Assembly: GCA_965247455.1 (NCBI GenBank)
Contig: CBDFHE010000018.1
Coordinates: 186,001-250,000 of the forward strand
DNA: 64,000 bases
Reading direction: 5' to 3'
From: JACZYA01 sp965247455
GTDB lineage: Bacteria > Acidobacteriota > Terriglobia > Acidiferrales > 2-02-FULL-67-57
The notes beneath the pieces were generated by a model. It was not told the origin of the DNA. It worked only from the letters and a program-made list of their open reading frames with translations, and did not search any database. Below, one piece after another: positions 32,320-43,528 of this stretch; the stretch's first letter is position 1, and every line of letters starts with the position of its first letter. The position numbers and the translations under genes are program-made.

Positions 32320-33236
32320 GGTTCTCCCCCAACCCTCGACAATTCTACCTCTTTTGCCTGGGCGGGCGAAACCCGCAGGCGGCGGGTTCGCGCCACCCAC
32401 AAGATCGCCAGCAAGGCCACCGCCGTAGTTAGGACGCTGCCTTCGGGTCCATAGTTGCCCCCGGAAAGCCAGTCCGGGCCGGAAATGGTTGCGACCAGGA
32501 GTTGTCGCTGAACCACAATTCCGCTTACGGGCAGCGAATAGACCGCGGCCATGACAAAGTTCCAGGAGAAGTGCAGCCCGATGGGAAACCAAAGCGCGCG
32601 GGTCTTCAGGTAAGTCAGCGCCAACAGGATGCCCATCAGGACGGTGTTGGCGGTCGAAAGCGGCGTGGCGGAAGGATTGCTCAGATGGCCCCACCCAAAC
32701 AGAGCGGAGAGGACAAAAACGGCGGCGAAGGCGCCCCAGCTTTCAACCAAGCGCTGAAAGGGATAGCCGCGAAACAGGATTTCTTCGCCCGCGGCCGCAC
32801 CGAAGAAAACCACCACGTTCCACCCCAACCCGAGCAGCACGCTGCGCGCGTCGAGCGAGGCGAAGCTCAGATGCACCTGCCCAAGCGCCACCAGCGCCCC
32901 TACCAGCACCGACATCAACCCCAAGCCGCCCGCCAAGCCCCACAACAATTCCCTTCCCCAGCCGTCGTAGAACCACAGGCCGAGAGTGCGAAAGGAGCGA
33001 CGATCCAGCAAGCGCAACAGGATCCAACCGGCCAACAACGGCGCCGCGGTGAGCACCACTCCCTGGACGATAAAGCCCACCTCCTGGTCGACCTCTGTCA
33101 GATCGGGATCGATGACCAAAACGCTCGCGATCGCAAGGGGGATGACAAGCAGCACAAACAACGGCAAAAATAGCAGCGCGCGCCAGATGGGACGCAGGCG
33201 CAGATCAGCGGACAGGAAAATGGAACTCCGGATCAC
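32316..33236 (-). CDS. CPBP-family intramembrane metalloprotease
   Basis: The 306-residue membrane protein has the CPBP (CAAX protease/Abi) motifs: EEILFRGYPFQRL (EExxxR, motif 1, about residues 174-186), FGWGHLSN with the second histidine (motif 2), and IGLHFSWNF (HxxxN, motif 3). About eight hydrophobic segments are seen. The GTG at 33236 overlaps the GHMP kinase stop by 4 bases (GTGA); an earlier ATG lies inside that gene. These enzymes process prenylated or bacteriocin-like peptides, or serve in self-immunity; the substrate is unknown here. Confidence 0.82.
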   Translation of the reverse strand: MIRSSIFLSADLRLRPIWRALLFLPLFVLLVIPLAIASVLVIDPDLTEVDQEVGFIVQGVVLTAAPLLAGWILLRLLDRRSFRTLGLWFYDGWGRELLWGLAGGLGLMSVLVGALVALGQVHLSFASLDARSVLLGLGWNVVVFFGAAAGEEILFRGYPFQRLVESWGAFAAVFVLSALFGWGHLSNPSATPLSTANTVLMGILLALTYLKTRALWFPIGLHFSWNFVMAAVYSLPVSGIVVQRQLLVATISGPDWLSGGNYGPEGSVLTTAVALLAILWVARTRRLRVSPAQAKEVELSRVGGEP

Positions 33237-34240
33237 CTGGTTACCTCCACTCGCACCCCGCGGCGGGCAATGCGGAAGGGCAACAGGGTAGCGCCGGCGG
33301 CCGCCAGGGCGGTGGCCACGGCACCGTAGCGGTGGGACGGAACAAGGAATACCACACAGCCGCCGCCACCGGCCCCGCATACTTTGGCGCCCCCGGCGCC
33401 GGCCCGGAGGCCGGCTCGAATCAACCGGTCAATGAAGGGCGTGGAAATGGCGGGGGCGTTGCGCCGTCGGGTGCGCCACTCGTGGCGCAACAATCGTGCC
33501 AGCTCTTTCCAATTTTCCTTCACCAGCGCTTGGCGCATGGCGGCGGCGGTGGCGGCGATTTGGCTGAAGTTGCGGCTCAGGCGGCGGTCACCGTCAAGGT
33601 AGCGCTTTACTACGTCCCAGTTGTTGATGCCGGAGCGGCGGGGCTCGCCCGTATAGGCCAGCAGGAGCCGAGTCTCCAGCGAGCGCAGGTCCACCGCCAG
33701 GGGCTCCCGGCGCGTGCCGAGCGGCTCCAGGCGAATGGCGTTGACGCCGCCGAAGGCAGCCGGATAGTGATCCTGCTCGCCGGTGGGAACGCCCAGAACG
33801 CGGGCGTCCGTATCCCGCCCCAAGAAAACCAACTCCTGCCGTGAGAGCCGACGCCCGAGCCAGCGGCTGAACGCCGCCCCAATGGCGACCGCCAGCGCGC
33901 TCGACCCGCCCAGCCCGGAGCCGGCGGGCACTTCCGACCAGGTGGTCAACGTCAGCCCGCGCGGGGGAGCGAAGAAGCGAACCATGTGGGCCGGCAACGG
34001 CAGTCGGTAGCGGCGCTGCTTCTGCAAGGCTCGCAGGGAGGCGAAGGCTTCGCGGCGGCCGGTGTCGCGATTGATCAGAACAATGCGGCGGTCGGCGCGG
34101 GGTTCAAGCAGGCAGCGGGCCGGGCGGGAGATGGCCAGGTTGAGGGTGAGCGCGCCGGGATGAAACAGGTAGAGCGGCCAGATGTCGAGCGTGCCGCCGG
34201 CCAGGTCAATTCGAGTGGGAGCGGAAGCGTGCAATCGCAT
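33233..34240 (-). CDS. GHMP-family sugar kinase (D-glycero-D-manno-heptose 7-phosphate kinase-like)
   Basis: The 335-residue kinase has the three GHMP motifs: APTRIDLAGGTLDIWPLY (7-24), the ATP loop GSGLGGSSAL (107-116) and the C-terminal GAKVCGAGGGGCVVFLV. The first motif, with DLAGGTLD, is found in the HddA-type heptose phosphate kinases and related fucokinases. An envelope-sugar role is plausible. It lies between tdk (53 bases) and the CPBP protease (4-base overlap). The substrate cannot be set from motifs alone; no GmhB or HddC homologue is next to it. Confidence 0.82.
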   Translation of the reverse strand: MRLHASAPTRIDLAGGTLDIWPLYLFHPGALTLNLAISRPARCLLEPRADRRIVLINRDTGRREAFASLRALQKQRRYRLPLPAHMVRFFAPPRGLTLTTWSEVPAGSGLGGSSALAVAIGAAFSRWLGRRLSRQELVFLGRDTDARVLGVPTGEQDHYPAAFGGVNAIRLEPLGTRREPLAVDLRSLETRLLLAYTGEPRRSGINNWDVVKRYLDGDRRLSRNFSQIAATAAAMRQALVKENWKELARLLRHEWRTRRRNAPAISTPFIDRLIRAGLRAGAGGAKVCGAGGGGCVVFLVPSHRYGAVATALAAAGATLLPFRIARRGVRVEVTR

Positions 34241-34293
34241 AGAGAAAACGCCAAACGCGCCTCATCATAGCAAAAGAGTGTGGCCCGGTTGGA

Positions 34294-34896
34294 TCAGGTT
34301 TTTGCCGTCTGTTTGGAGGCGGCCACCTTTTCGGCGGCCAGATGGGGATCGAAGCAGCGGCGGCAGCGGGCCTCGTACTCGGTCTGGGCCCCGACCAGGA
34401 TGCGCTCCTCGGAAGCCACCAGGCGCTGGGTGTGCTTAGCGGGGTTGCCGCAGCGAACACAGATGGCGAGCAGCTTGGTGACTTCTTCCGCCACCGTCAT
34501 CAATTGCGAGACCTGCTCAAAGGAGCGGCCGAGATAGTCGGTTTCGAGCCCGGCGACAATGACGCGCTTGCCCAGGTTGGCGAGTTGGTCGGCGGCCTCC
34601 ACCAAGTCCATGCCGAAGAAGTGGGCTTCGTCGATGCCGACCACTTCGGTGCGCGGGTCAACCTGCTTCAGAATGTCCGGCGCTTTAGAAACAATCTGGG
34701 CCTCGATGCGCGCTTCGCTGTGGGAGACAATCTCCTGCTGGGCGTAGCGGTCGTCCAGCACCGACTTGAAGATTCGCACGCGCTGGCGGGCGATCTGGGC
34801 GCGGCGGAGCCGCCGGATCAGCTCCTCGCTCTTGCCGCTGAACATGGGGCCGCAGACGACTTCAATCCAGCCCATGTTGCCTTTGACGATATCCAT
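34294..34896 (-). CDS. tdk: thymidine kinase
   Basis: The 200-residue type II thymidine kinase has the P-loop GPMFSGKSEE (16-25), GIDEAHFFGMDLVEAADQLA (Mg/catalytic region), the lasso block and two zinc-binding pairs: CVRCGNPAKHTQR and CRRCFDPH. The ATG at 34896 gives the standard N-terminus; a downstream ATG (MGWIEV) is possible. It salvages thymidine to dTMP. It is the first gene of the four-gene tdk operon. GGGGG lies about 6 bases before the start. Confidence 0.93.
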   Translation of the reverse strand: MDIVKGNMGWIEVVCGPMFSGKSEELIRRLRRAQIARQRVRIFKSVLDDRYAQQEIVSHSEARIEAQIVSKAPDILKQVDPRTEVVGIDEAHFFGMDLVEAADQLANLGKRVIVAGLETDYLGRSFEQVSQLMTVAEEVTKLLAICVRCGNPAKHTQRLVASEERILVGAQTEYEARCRRCFDPHLAAEKVAASKQTAKT

Positions 34897-34962
34897 GCGA
34901 ACCCCCGCGCGGGATAATAGCACAGCTTGGGCGGGGATGAGCCGCGCCGGGAGCGAAAAGGC

Positions 34963-34991
34963 CTGACGCGGGCGCGGAAACAAACTAGAAT
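34963..34991 (+). promoter_or_regulatory. sigma70-type promoter for the prohibitin-like gene
   Basis: CTGACG (34963-34968) and TAGAAT (34986-34991) are 17 bases apart, 45 bases before the ATG at 35036. The same -10 and spacing occur upstream of guaB (41905-41933). Confidence 0.55.
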
Positions 34992-35035
34992 GGGAGAGGT
35001 CACACTGTTGGTACTACTTACTTGGAGGTATTGCT

Positions 35036-35893
35036 ATGACTGCTTATCAGCGCGACCCGGACGACATCCGGGAAGTCTATGCGGCCAAGTTGCGCTCGTT
35101 GGCGCCCTGGTCGGGTGGGATAGTGGTGATTCTGGTTCTGGTGGGGTTGCTGTTGTTCGCTTCGCTGAAGTACGTGCCGGCGGGCCACGTGGGGGTGCTG
35201 GTGTTCTTCGGTCGAGTGACCGACACCACGCTGTCTGCGGGCACGCACCTGGCGAACCCGCTGGCGCGGAACATCACCTTCTCAGTCCGCACGCAGGAGT
35301 TAACAGGAAGAGCCCAAGTGCTCAGCAACGAGGGGCTGAGCGTGACATTGGACACAACATTACTCTTCCGCCTGGACAGTTCTAAGGCCAATGAGGTGTT
35401 CAAGTCCATTGGAGCGGATTACGTGGACATAGTGGTGAAGGCCAACCTGCGCTCGACCATCCGCTCGGTCACTTCTGCCTACGACGCCGATGCTCTCTAC
35501 GGCGTCAAGCGCGAACTGATCGGGAAACAGGTCTCCGACGAGTTGAAGGCAATCCTGAGTGGGCGAGGGATCATCGTAGAACGGATCCTACTCCGGGAAG
35601 TGAAGCTGCCGGCTACGGTGACGCAAGCCATCGAAGCCAAACAGCAGGCCGACCAGGAAGCACAGCGGATGGAGTTCGTGCTGCAACGAGAACAGCAGGA
35701 AGCCGAGCGCAAGCGCATCGAGGCTGCGGGCATCCGCGACTTCCAGCGCATTGTGGCTCAGGGCATCAGCGCGCAACTGTTGACCTGGAAGGGCATCGAG
35801 GCGACCGAAGCGCTGGCCGGCAGCCAGAACGCCAAGGTGGTAATAATCGGCAGCGGCGATAAGGGACTGCCGATTATCCTGGGCGGGCAGTAG
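35036..35893 (+). CDS. prohibitin-family SPFH-domain protein
   Basis: The 285-residue protein has one N-terminal membrane segment (GGIVVILVLVGLLLFASL, about 27-44) followed by an SPFH/band 7 domain: VPAGHVGVLVFFGRV, LSAGTHLANPLARNI, VTLDTTLLFRLD, RSTIRSVTSAYDADALYG, GIIVERILLREVKLP. A coiled-coil stretch (AIEAKQQADQEAQRMEFVLQ) then leads to a C-terminal GIEATEAL block. Prohibitins form membrane-bound rings that organise lipids or control proteases such as FtsH. The ATG at 35036 has TTGGAGG 7 bases upstream, a strong site. It stands alone with its own promoter. Confidence 0.9.
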   Translation: MTAYQRDPDDIREVYAAKLRSLAPWSGGIVVILVLVGLLLFASLKYVPAGHVGVLVFFGRVTDTTLSAGTHLANPLARNITFSVRTQELTGRAQVLSNEGLSVTLDTTLLFRLDSSKANEVFKSIGADYVDIVVKANLRSTIRSVTSAYDADALYGVKRELIGKQVSDELKAILSGRGIIVERILLREVKLPATVTQAIEAKQQADQEAQRMEFVLQREQQEAERKRIEAAGIRDFQRIVAQGISAQLLTWKGIEATEALAGSQNAKVVIIGSGDKGLPIILGGQ

Positions 35894-35941
35894 CGGGCTG
35901 CATGACAGCGGTGCGGCCCGACGGGCGACACTGAGCGGGAG

Positions 35942-36064
35942 CGGGTGCAAAGCACCTCTTCCGGATTTGTTTTGAGGTTGGGTTCAACCCAGCGGCCTGC
36001 TTGCCCTGCCTACCGCAGGTAGGCGCAGGCAGGCCGCCGGGTCCCACGGGCAGAAGCCCGTGGG
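35942..36064. repeat. intergenic palindrome cluster after the prohibitin gene
   Basis: Three hairpins lie in tandem: GGGTGCAAAGCACC (within 35942-35962), CCTGCCTACC-type palindrome (36005-36033) and CCCACGGGC (36043-36051) pairing with GCCCGTGGG (36056-36064). The same units recur in the window at 21244, 21840, 31436, 41213 and 41752. They separate the convergent prohibitin and deoxyribosyltransferase-like genes. Confidence 0.65.
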
Positions 36065-36069
36065 CTGAA

Positions 36070-36534
36070 CTATGACGTGTAGCGTTCGAGCAGGAAGGTC
36101 CTCAGGTCGTCGAAGTTGCTGAAGACCTTTTCGGCGCAAGCGAGAATCCAGCCGCTGATCTCGGCGGGGGGCAGTTCCGTGACCAGATAGACAGGAATGC
36201 CCTTGCGGTAGGCGGCGGTGAGCTCGGCTTGGGTGCTGGCGCCGCGCGCGGAGTCGCGCTCCCAGTAGCAAACCAGGTAGTCGGCCTGCTGTTCGATCAG
36301 GTCGAGGTCCCAGTCAATAATCTTGCGCACGATGCGGCGGAAGCGCTCGAGGTCGGAGCTTTTCCAGGAGCGGAAGTGCGCCACTTCCTCATCGGTCAGG
36401 TTTTTCTTTTCGTCCTCGGCAGGGTCATAGACGCGGTGGCCGAGCGTTCCTGCGAGGAACGGTGTCAGGTCGCGCCGCCAACGCTTGCCGCCGTCGCTCG
36501 CAAACTCAATCGAGCCGGAGAGATAAACCCACAT
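36070..36534 (-). CDS. nucleoside 2-deoxyribosyltransferase-like fold protein
   Basis: The 154-residue protein has the N-terminal VYLSGSIEFASDGGKRWR and the acidic loop IDWDLDLIEQQADYLVCYWE of the deoxyribosyltransferase-like (COG3613-type) fold, ending with STQAELTAAYRKGIPVYLVTE (about 110-130), which places an active-site-like Glu. These enzymes swap or cleave nucleoside bases; many relatives act on NMP or unknown nucleotides. The ATG at 36534 follows a low-complexity stretch and has no good ribosome site. The substrate is unassigned. Confidence 0.65.
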   Translation of the reverse strand: MWVYLSGSIEFASDGGKRWRRDLTPFLAGTLGHRVYDPAEDEKKNLTDEEVAHFRSWKSSDLERFRRIVRKIIDWDLDLIEQQADYLVCYWERDSARGASTQAELTAAYRKGIPVYLVTELPPAEISGWILACAEKVFSNFDDLRTFLLERYTS

Positions 36535-36677
36535 GGTTGAACAGTTGATTGGTTGACTGGTCAATCGGTTAATTAGAAGGCAAACCCTCACACCCGCCGA
36601 GCGAACCGCACAGCGTCTATAACGTGGGCGAACGCCCAAGTCAACCCGCCTACGCCCTTTGGGCTTCGGCGGGGAGG

Positions 36678-36749
36678 CCCCGCCTACCTCAAATTGCACT
36701 TCGCCGAAACAGTCCCCGCCTACCTCAAATTGCGCTTCGCCGAAACAGG
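36678..36749. repeat. 36-bp tandem duplication upstream of secA
   Basis: Two 36-bp units (36678-36713 and 36714-36749), starting CCCCGCCTACCTCAAATTGC, differ at only two positions. The third unit is not present. The surrounding 36535-36869 spacer (335 bases) otherwise holds only short GC palindromes and the secA promoter. Confidence 0.75.
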
Positions 36750-36784
36750 CCCGCGCCCGGAGCCGACTCGGTGCTTCTGCCGCA

Positions 36785-36793
36785 TGCTACAAT
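36785..36793 (+). promoter_or_regulatory. extended -10 promoter for secA
   Basis: TGCTACAAT (36785-36793) has the TGn extension and a good TACAAT -10 box, 76 bases before the secA GTG. No convincing -35 box is seen 17 bases upstream, as is common for extended -10 promoters. Confidence 0.45.
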
Positions 36794-36869
36794 GGAGGTT
36801 TGCAGAGCGTGAAATGGCGTGTCAGGGAGAAGTTCCCTGCCCTGAATAACCTAGCGTAGGAACATCGTA

Positions 36870-39725
<2,856 letters not shown>

Positions 39726-39791
39726 AAAGTCGATGCCGACAAAGCGGGTTGCCGATCACCGACTAATGCCTGTTAATTCGAACCTACGCCG

Positions 39792-40583
39792 ATGAAGAAG
39801 AAGCCAACACACTATGAATTCTTCCGGAAACGAAGGTCTCGCACCATCAGGGCACTAAACAATGTTTGGGTTCTCAACGGGCTAATGACGCGTGGATTGG
39901 AAAGTGTCAAAAAAGAAGTAAAGGCGGCTCCCGAAAGAAAGTTGAAGTTTGAAGTCCCGTCATCGACAGGTGAGAAGATTGTTGCTACTAGAAAGCGGTC
40001 AAGAATCCTTAGGGAATTAGACAACGCGGAAAATCGGGCGCTGAACGAACAGTCGCTGGTCGTATCTGTTGCACTAACCGAAGATTACCTTCAATGGTCT
40101 CTTCGGCACATCCTTCGATGGTTCCCACATAAGTTAACTACGAATGCGGCTGGCGACAGATTTGATAGAAAGATTAGCATAGATGCCATTCTCAAATCGA
40201 AGAGCAGAGAGGACTTGATTTCTAGACAGATTGATAAATTCATACTCGCTATTTTTTATGATTCGCCTGGTACCTACTTGAAAAGAATAGAAAAAGTGCT
40301 TTCAATCGAGATTTCTCAAAGACTGAAGGACGAATATGCTGAAATCAAAGCGACTCGCGACGTGATAGTTCACAATAGCGGAATAGCAAACGAACGCTAT
40401 GGTGAAAAAGCGGGCAAACTAGCCAGAGCACAGCCAGATGAATCCCTCCCGGTGGATTCAGAGTACTCTTCGCATGTGATAATCCACTTGAAGAAATTGA
40501 CTCAGCGTGTATATCAACAATTGCTGGGGAAGTATGGGAACGCCAAGCTACCTATAGGTTTTCCGGACAAGCCGAATCCATAA
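39792..40583 (+). CDS. HEPN-like protein in an AT-richer island
   Basis: The 263-residue protein lies in DNA clearly poorer in GC than its neighbours. Two alpha-helical stretches are visible (ALNEQSLVVSVALTEDYLQWSLRHIL near 82-107; ISRQIDKFILAIFYDSPGTYL near 145-165). Near residue 195 the sequence TRDVIVHNSGIANERY carries R-x4-H, the catalytic motif of HEPN ribonucleases, and NSG-N follows as in RiboL-PSP-HEPN/MAE_28990-type proteins. The N-terminus is basic with no signal peptide. HEPN proteins are often toxins or antiviral effectors. No antitoxin is seen next door. Low GC and codon use suggest acquisition by transfer. Confidence 0.6.
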   Translation: MKKKPTHYEFFRKRRSRTIRALNNVWVLNGLMTRGLESVKKEVKAAPERKLKFEVPSSTGEKIVATRKRSRILRELDNAENRALNEQSLVVSVALTEDYLQWSLRHILRWFPHKLTTNAAGDRFDRKISIDAILKSKSREDLISRQIDKFILAIFYDSPGTYLKRIEKVLSIEISQRLKDEYAEIKATRDVIVHNSGIANERYGEKAGKLARAQPDESLPVDSEYSSHVIIHLKKLTQRVYQQLLGKYGNAKLPIGFPDKPNP

Positions 40584-41279
40584 TTTCGATCACGCCTATT
40601 CAATCTCCCCCGGACCAAACTGTCCTAGCCCCAAGGAAAACAAGCAGCTCCTTCGCTTTGCTCCCCTCGGCTTCGCTCCCTTCACTTTCGTTCAGGGTAA
40701 ATAGGACAAGCAGATCCTTCGCTCCGCTCAGGATGACAAGTGCATGCGGTTTTTGCGGAAATTGCGGTTTTTGGGTTTCACTTTTGGGGGTGAAAAACGC
40801 CGTCCGTGAAAAAACAGCCGTAAAAACCGCAGAAACCTTAGACAAATAGGTGCCAGATGCGGTATGGCAGAAGAGAGGTCTACTGGTTTGACAGGGGTTA
40901 AGCGGTGAATCCGGCAGAGCGAAAATCGAAAGTCGAAAAACGAAAATCGGACGGGAAGTGGTCAGTGATCAGTGACCGGGAACCATGTCAAATGGTGGTA
41001 AGGGACAAAAGGAAAAGGGGTTAGGGGCGGAGAGGGATTGACATATGTCAAGTGGGGTTAGAGGAATGGAATCAAGGAGTTAGGCATGGAAGAAGAGGGC
41101 AAGAACCCCCAGGGGGGTGGGGAGACGAAAAGGCCGAAACTCGAAAAGCGAAAACCGAAAATCGGGTCAGCAGCAACCAGGGGAAATGCCGAAAATGAGT
41201 GACCAGGACGAGCGGGTGCCAAGCACCTCTTCCGGACCGGACTTTTCACAGGAGAAAGAACCCAGGAGAGTGCGACAAC
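40584..41279. other. gene-poor spacer with low-complexity repeats
   Basis: No convincing gene is seen. The stretch contains a repeat with CAAGCAGATCCTTCGCTC (40710-40740), degenerate CGAAAATCGAAAGTCG-type runs (40920-40950 and 41127-41165), a perfect palindrome TTGACATATGTCAA (41038-41051), an ACCCCC/GGGGGT hairpin (41105-41118) and the GGGTGCCAAGCACC palindrome (within 41213-41233). Parts of it are AT-rich like the HEPN-like gene, so it may belong to the same inserted segment. Confidence 0.55.
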
Positions 41280-41711
41280 GTGGCAAGAAGCGAAGGAAGC
41301 GGCAGTTTCGGGAAGAAAGCCGCTGCGAGGAGCGGCTCAAAGGCGGGCGGCGGTGCGAAGCGGCGCGGGTCGCGCTACTGTGTGTTTCACGATCCGGAGA
41401 AACGCGAGCAGCGGAGCCGGAGCGGTGAGGGGCTCCCTTACGAGCACGCAGACGAAGTGCAGCGGCTGCTGGCGGAAGCGGTGGAGGCGGTGAAGAAGAA
41501 ACGCCTGAGCCCGAGAGCGGGCAACACGCTGGGCTACCTGGCGACGCTGCTGCTGCACAACCAAACTCGGTTGGTGAAAGAAAGAGAGCGCCGGGAGCGG
41601 GACAAGTTCTGGAACGCGGCGATGGCGGGAGCGAGGGAATTGCTGTCCGGTGAGGAGGAAGCGCCGGAGGAGGGTGGAGAGGAAGAAGGGCATGAGGTCG
41701 GAGGTGGATAG
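41280..41711 (+). CDS. small basic/acidic hypothetical protein with GSRYCVFHDP zinc-like motif
   Basis: The GTG at 41280 (AGGAG 11 bases upstream) opens a 143-residue protein. A Ser/Gly/Lys-rich N-terminus leads to RRGSRYCVFHDPEKRE, which resembles the C-x2-H half of small zinc-finger proteins common in Acidobacteriota-like genomes. The expected first cysteine pair lies in the neighbouring frame (RCEERLKGGRRC), so a frameshift is possible. The middle is a helix (EVQRLLAEAVEAVKKKRL, AGNTLGYLATLLLHNQTRLVKERERRERD), and the end is an acidic tail (SGEEEAPEEGGEEEG). Function unknown. Confidence 0.5.
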   Translation: MARSEGSGSFGKKAAARSGSKAGGGAKRRGSRYCVFHDPEKREQRSRSGEGLPYEHADEVQRLLAEAVEAVKKKRLSPRAGNTLGYLATLLLHNQTRLVKERERRERDKFWNAAMAGARELLSGEEEAPEEGGEEEGHEVGGG

Positions 41712-41751
41712 AGAGCACCCGCCGATGGGGGTGCAACGGCAGACAGGAATG

Positions 41752-41803
41752 CCTGCCTACCCTGCCTGCCCGCCACGGCGGGCAAGCGGCAGGCCCTTCT
41801 ACG
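41752..41803. repeat. palindromic repeat before guaB
   Basis: GCCTGCCTACCCTGCCTG is followed by CCCGCCACGGCGGG (perfect arms CCCGCC/GGCGGG) and CGGCAGG. It is another member of the CCTGCC family seen at 21295, 31436 and 36005. No gene lies in 41712-41961; the guaB promoter is at its end. Confidence 0.55.
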
Positions 41804-41904
41804 CCGAAGGCTACGGAGAGGAGGCAGGCTGTGCTTCCCTCGACTGAACTCGGGACAAGCGGGATGACAAGGAAGGGGGCAGGCCCGCTTGCGTGGGGGT
41901 GCGA

Positions 41905-41933
41905 TTGACGAAGTGGGGGCGAGGGCCTAGAAT
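41905..41933 (+). promoter_or_regulatory. sigma70-type promoter for guaB
   Basis: TTGACG (41905-41910) and TAGAAT (41928-41933) are 17 bases apart, 28 bases before the guaB ATG at 41962. This is the best -35/-10 pair seen in the window. Confidence 0.65.
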
Positions 41934-41961
41934 CGAATGAAAAGCGAGGAGAGTGCACTTC

Positions 41962-43467
41962 ATGCTGGAAGGGTTGCCGTCGGAAGGATTAACCTTTGAT
42001 GACGTATTGCTGATTCCCGCCCGCTCGTCGGTGCTGCCCACCGAAGTTGACACCACCACCCGACTGACCCGCCGGATTCGCCTGAACATTCCCATCGTCA
42101 GCGCGGCCATGGACACCGTGACCGACGCGCGGCTGGCGATTGCGCTGGCGCGGCAGGGGGGCATCGGCATTATCCACCGCAACCTGTCGGTGGAGCGGCA
42201 AGTGGATGAGGTGGACAAGGTCAAGCGGTCGGAGAGCGGGATGATCGTGGACCCGGTGACGATTCGCCCGGACAACACCATCACCGACGCGCTGGCGCTG
42301 ATGAGCAAGTACCGCATCAGCGGACTGCCGGTGACCAACAGCGCCAAGCTGGTGGGCATCGTGACTAACCGCGACCTGCGCTTCCAAAAAGACACCTCGC
42401 TGCCGGTGAGCGCGGTGATGACCAAGGAGAATTTGATCACGGTGCCGGTGGGCACCACGCTGGCCGAAGCAGAGCGCATCCTGCAACAGCACCGGGTGGA
42501 AAAGCTGCTGGTGGTGGATGGCGACTACGAACTCAAGGGCTTGATTACGGTCAAAGACATTCAGAAAAAGTTGCAGTTCCCGCGCGCCGCCAAGGACGAG
42601 CAGGGCCGGCTGCTGGTGGGCGCCGCCATCGGGGCGACGGGCAATTTCTTGGAGCGCGCGGTAGAGCTGAAGCAGCGCAACGTGGACGTGCTGGTGATTG
42701 ACACCGCGCACGGGCACACCGAGCGCGTCATGGCCGCGGTGCGCGAGGTGAAGAAGCGGCTGCCGGAGGTCGAGTTGGTGGCGGGCAACGTCGCCACTTA
42801 CGACGGCGCGCGCGAGCTGGCCGAGCTGGGCGTGGACGCGGTCAAGGTGGGAATTGGGCCGGGCTCGATTTGCACCACGCGCATGGTGACCGGAGCGGGC
42901 GTGCCGCAATTGACCGCCATCGCCGAGTGCGCCAAAGCCGTGCGCAAGCCCGGCATTCCGGTGATCGCCGACGGCGGCATCAAATACTCCGGCGACATCA
43001 GCAAAGCCATCGCCGCCGGGGCGTCCACCATCATGGTCGGGTCGCTGTTCGCCGGCACGGACGAAAGCCCCGGCGAGACGGTGCTCTTCCAAGGGCGCAG
43101 CTTCAAGTCCTACCGCGGGATGGGTTCAACGGGAGCGATGAGCGCCGGCTCCGCCGACCGCTACGCGCAGGAGTCGGTGCAGCCGAGCGCAGCCGGCGAA
43201 GACTTGGCCGCGCGCAACGGCCGCGGCGCAGACAAGCTGGTGCCGGAAGGGGTGGAAGGCCGCGTGCCCGCCAAAGGTCCGCTGAGCGAGCTGGTGTACC
43301 AGTTGGTGGGCGGACTGCGCAGCGGAATGGGTTACTGCGGTTGTGTGTCGATCGAAGAGTTGCAACAGAACGCGCGCTTCCTGCGCGTGACCGGCGCCGG
43401 CCTGCGCGAAAGCCACGTCCACGACGTGATTATTACCAAAGAAGCGCCCAACTACCGGCTGGAATAA
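41962..43467 (+). CDS. guaB: IMP dehydrogenase
   Basis: The 501-residue enzyme oxidises IMP to XMP with NAD. The N-terminal TIM-barrel start is LTFDDVLLIPARSSVLP. Two CBS domains are inserted (MIVDPVTIRPDNT and ENLITVPVGTTLAEAE, about 90-200). The catalytic loop GIGPGSICTTRMVTGAGVPQ follows (Cys in SICT, about residue 303), then IADGGIKYSGDI and the flap YRGMGSTGAM. I prefer ATG 41962 because GAGGAG lies 10 bases upstream; GTG 41953 is too close. Its stop codon overlaps the hairpin terminator that serves the ribosomal operon on the other strand. Confidence 0.96.
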   Translation: MLEGLPSEGLTFDDVLLIPARSSVLPTEVDTTTRLTRRIRLNIPIVSAAMDTVTDARLAIALARQGGIGIIHRNLSVERQVDEVDKVKRSESGMIVDPVTIRPDNTITDALALMSKYRISGLPVTNSAKLVGIVTNRDLRFQKDTSLPVSAVMTKENLITVPVGTTLAEAERILQQHRVEKLLVVDGDYELKGLITVKDIQKKLQFPRAAKDEQGRLLVGAAIGATGNFLERAVELKQRNVDVLVIDTAHGHTERVMAAVREVKKRLPEVELVAGNVATYDGARELAELGVDAVKVGIGPGSICTTRMVTGAGVPQLTAIAECAKAVRKPGIPVIADGGIKYSGDISKAIAAGASTIMVGSLFAGTDESPGETVLFQGRSFKSYRGMGSTGAMSAGSADRYAQESVQPSAAGEDLAARNGRGADKLVPEGVEGRVPAKGPLSELVYQLVGGLRSGMGYCGCVSIEELQQNARFLRVTGAGLRESHVHDVIITKEAPNYRLE

Positions 43468-43498
43468 AAAAACGGCCCCGATCCAAAGATCGAGGCCG
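43466..43498 (-). terminator. intrinsic terminator of the alpha operon (after rplQ)
   Basis: Read on the minus strand, a GC hairpin (CGGCCTCGATC pairing with GATCGGGGCCG, loop TTTG) is followed by TTTTTTT. It lies 30 bases after the rplQ stop. The T-run is the A-run at 43466-43472 on the plus strand and overlaps the end of guaB, so it sits between two convergent transcription units. Confidence 0.85.
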
Positions 43499-43528
43499 CC
43501 TCCCACACTTCCCAGAATTTCTATTGTT

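Noticed and set aside
41038..41051. TTGACATATGTCAA as an operator for the HEPN-like gene or guaB
   Set aside because: It is a perfect palindrome but is far from both starts and unique in the window; no regulator can be linked to it.
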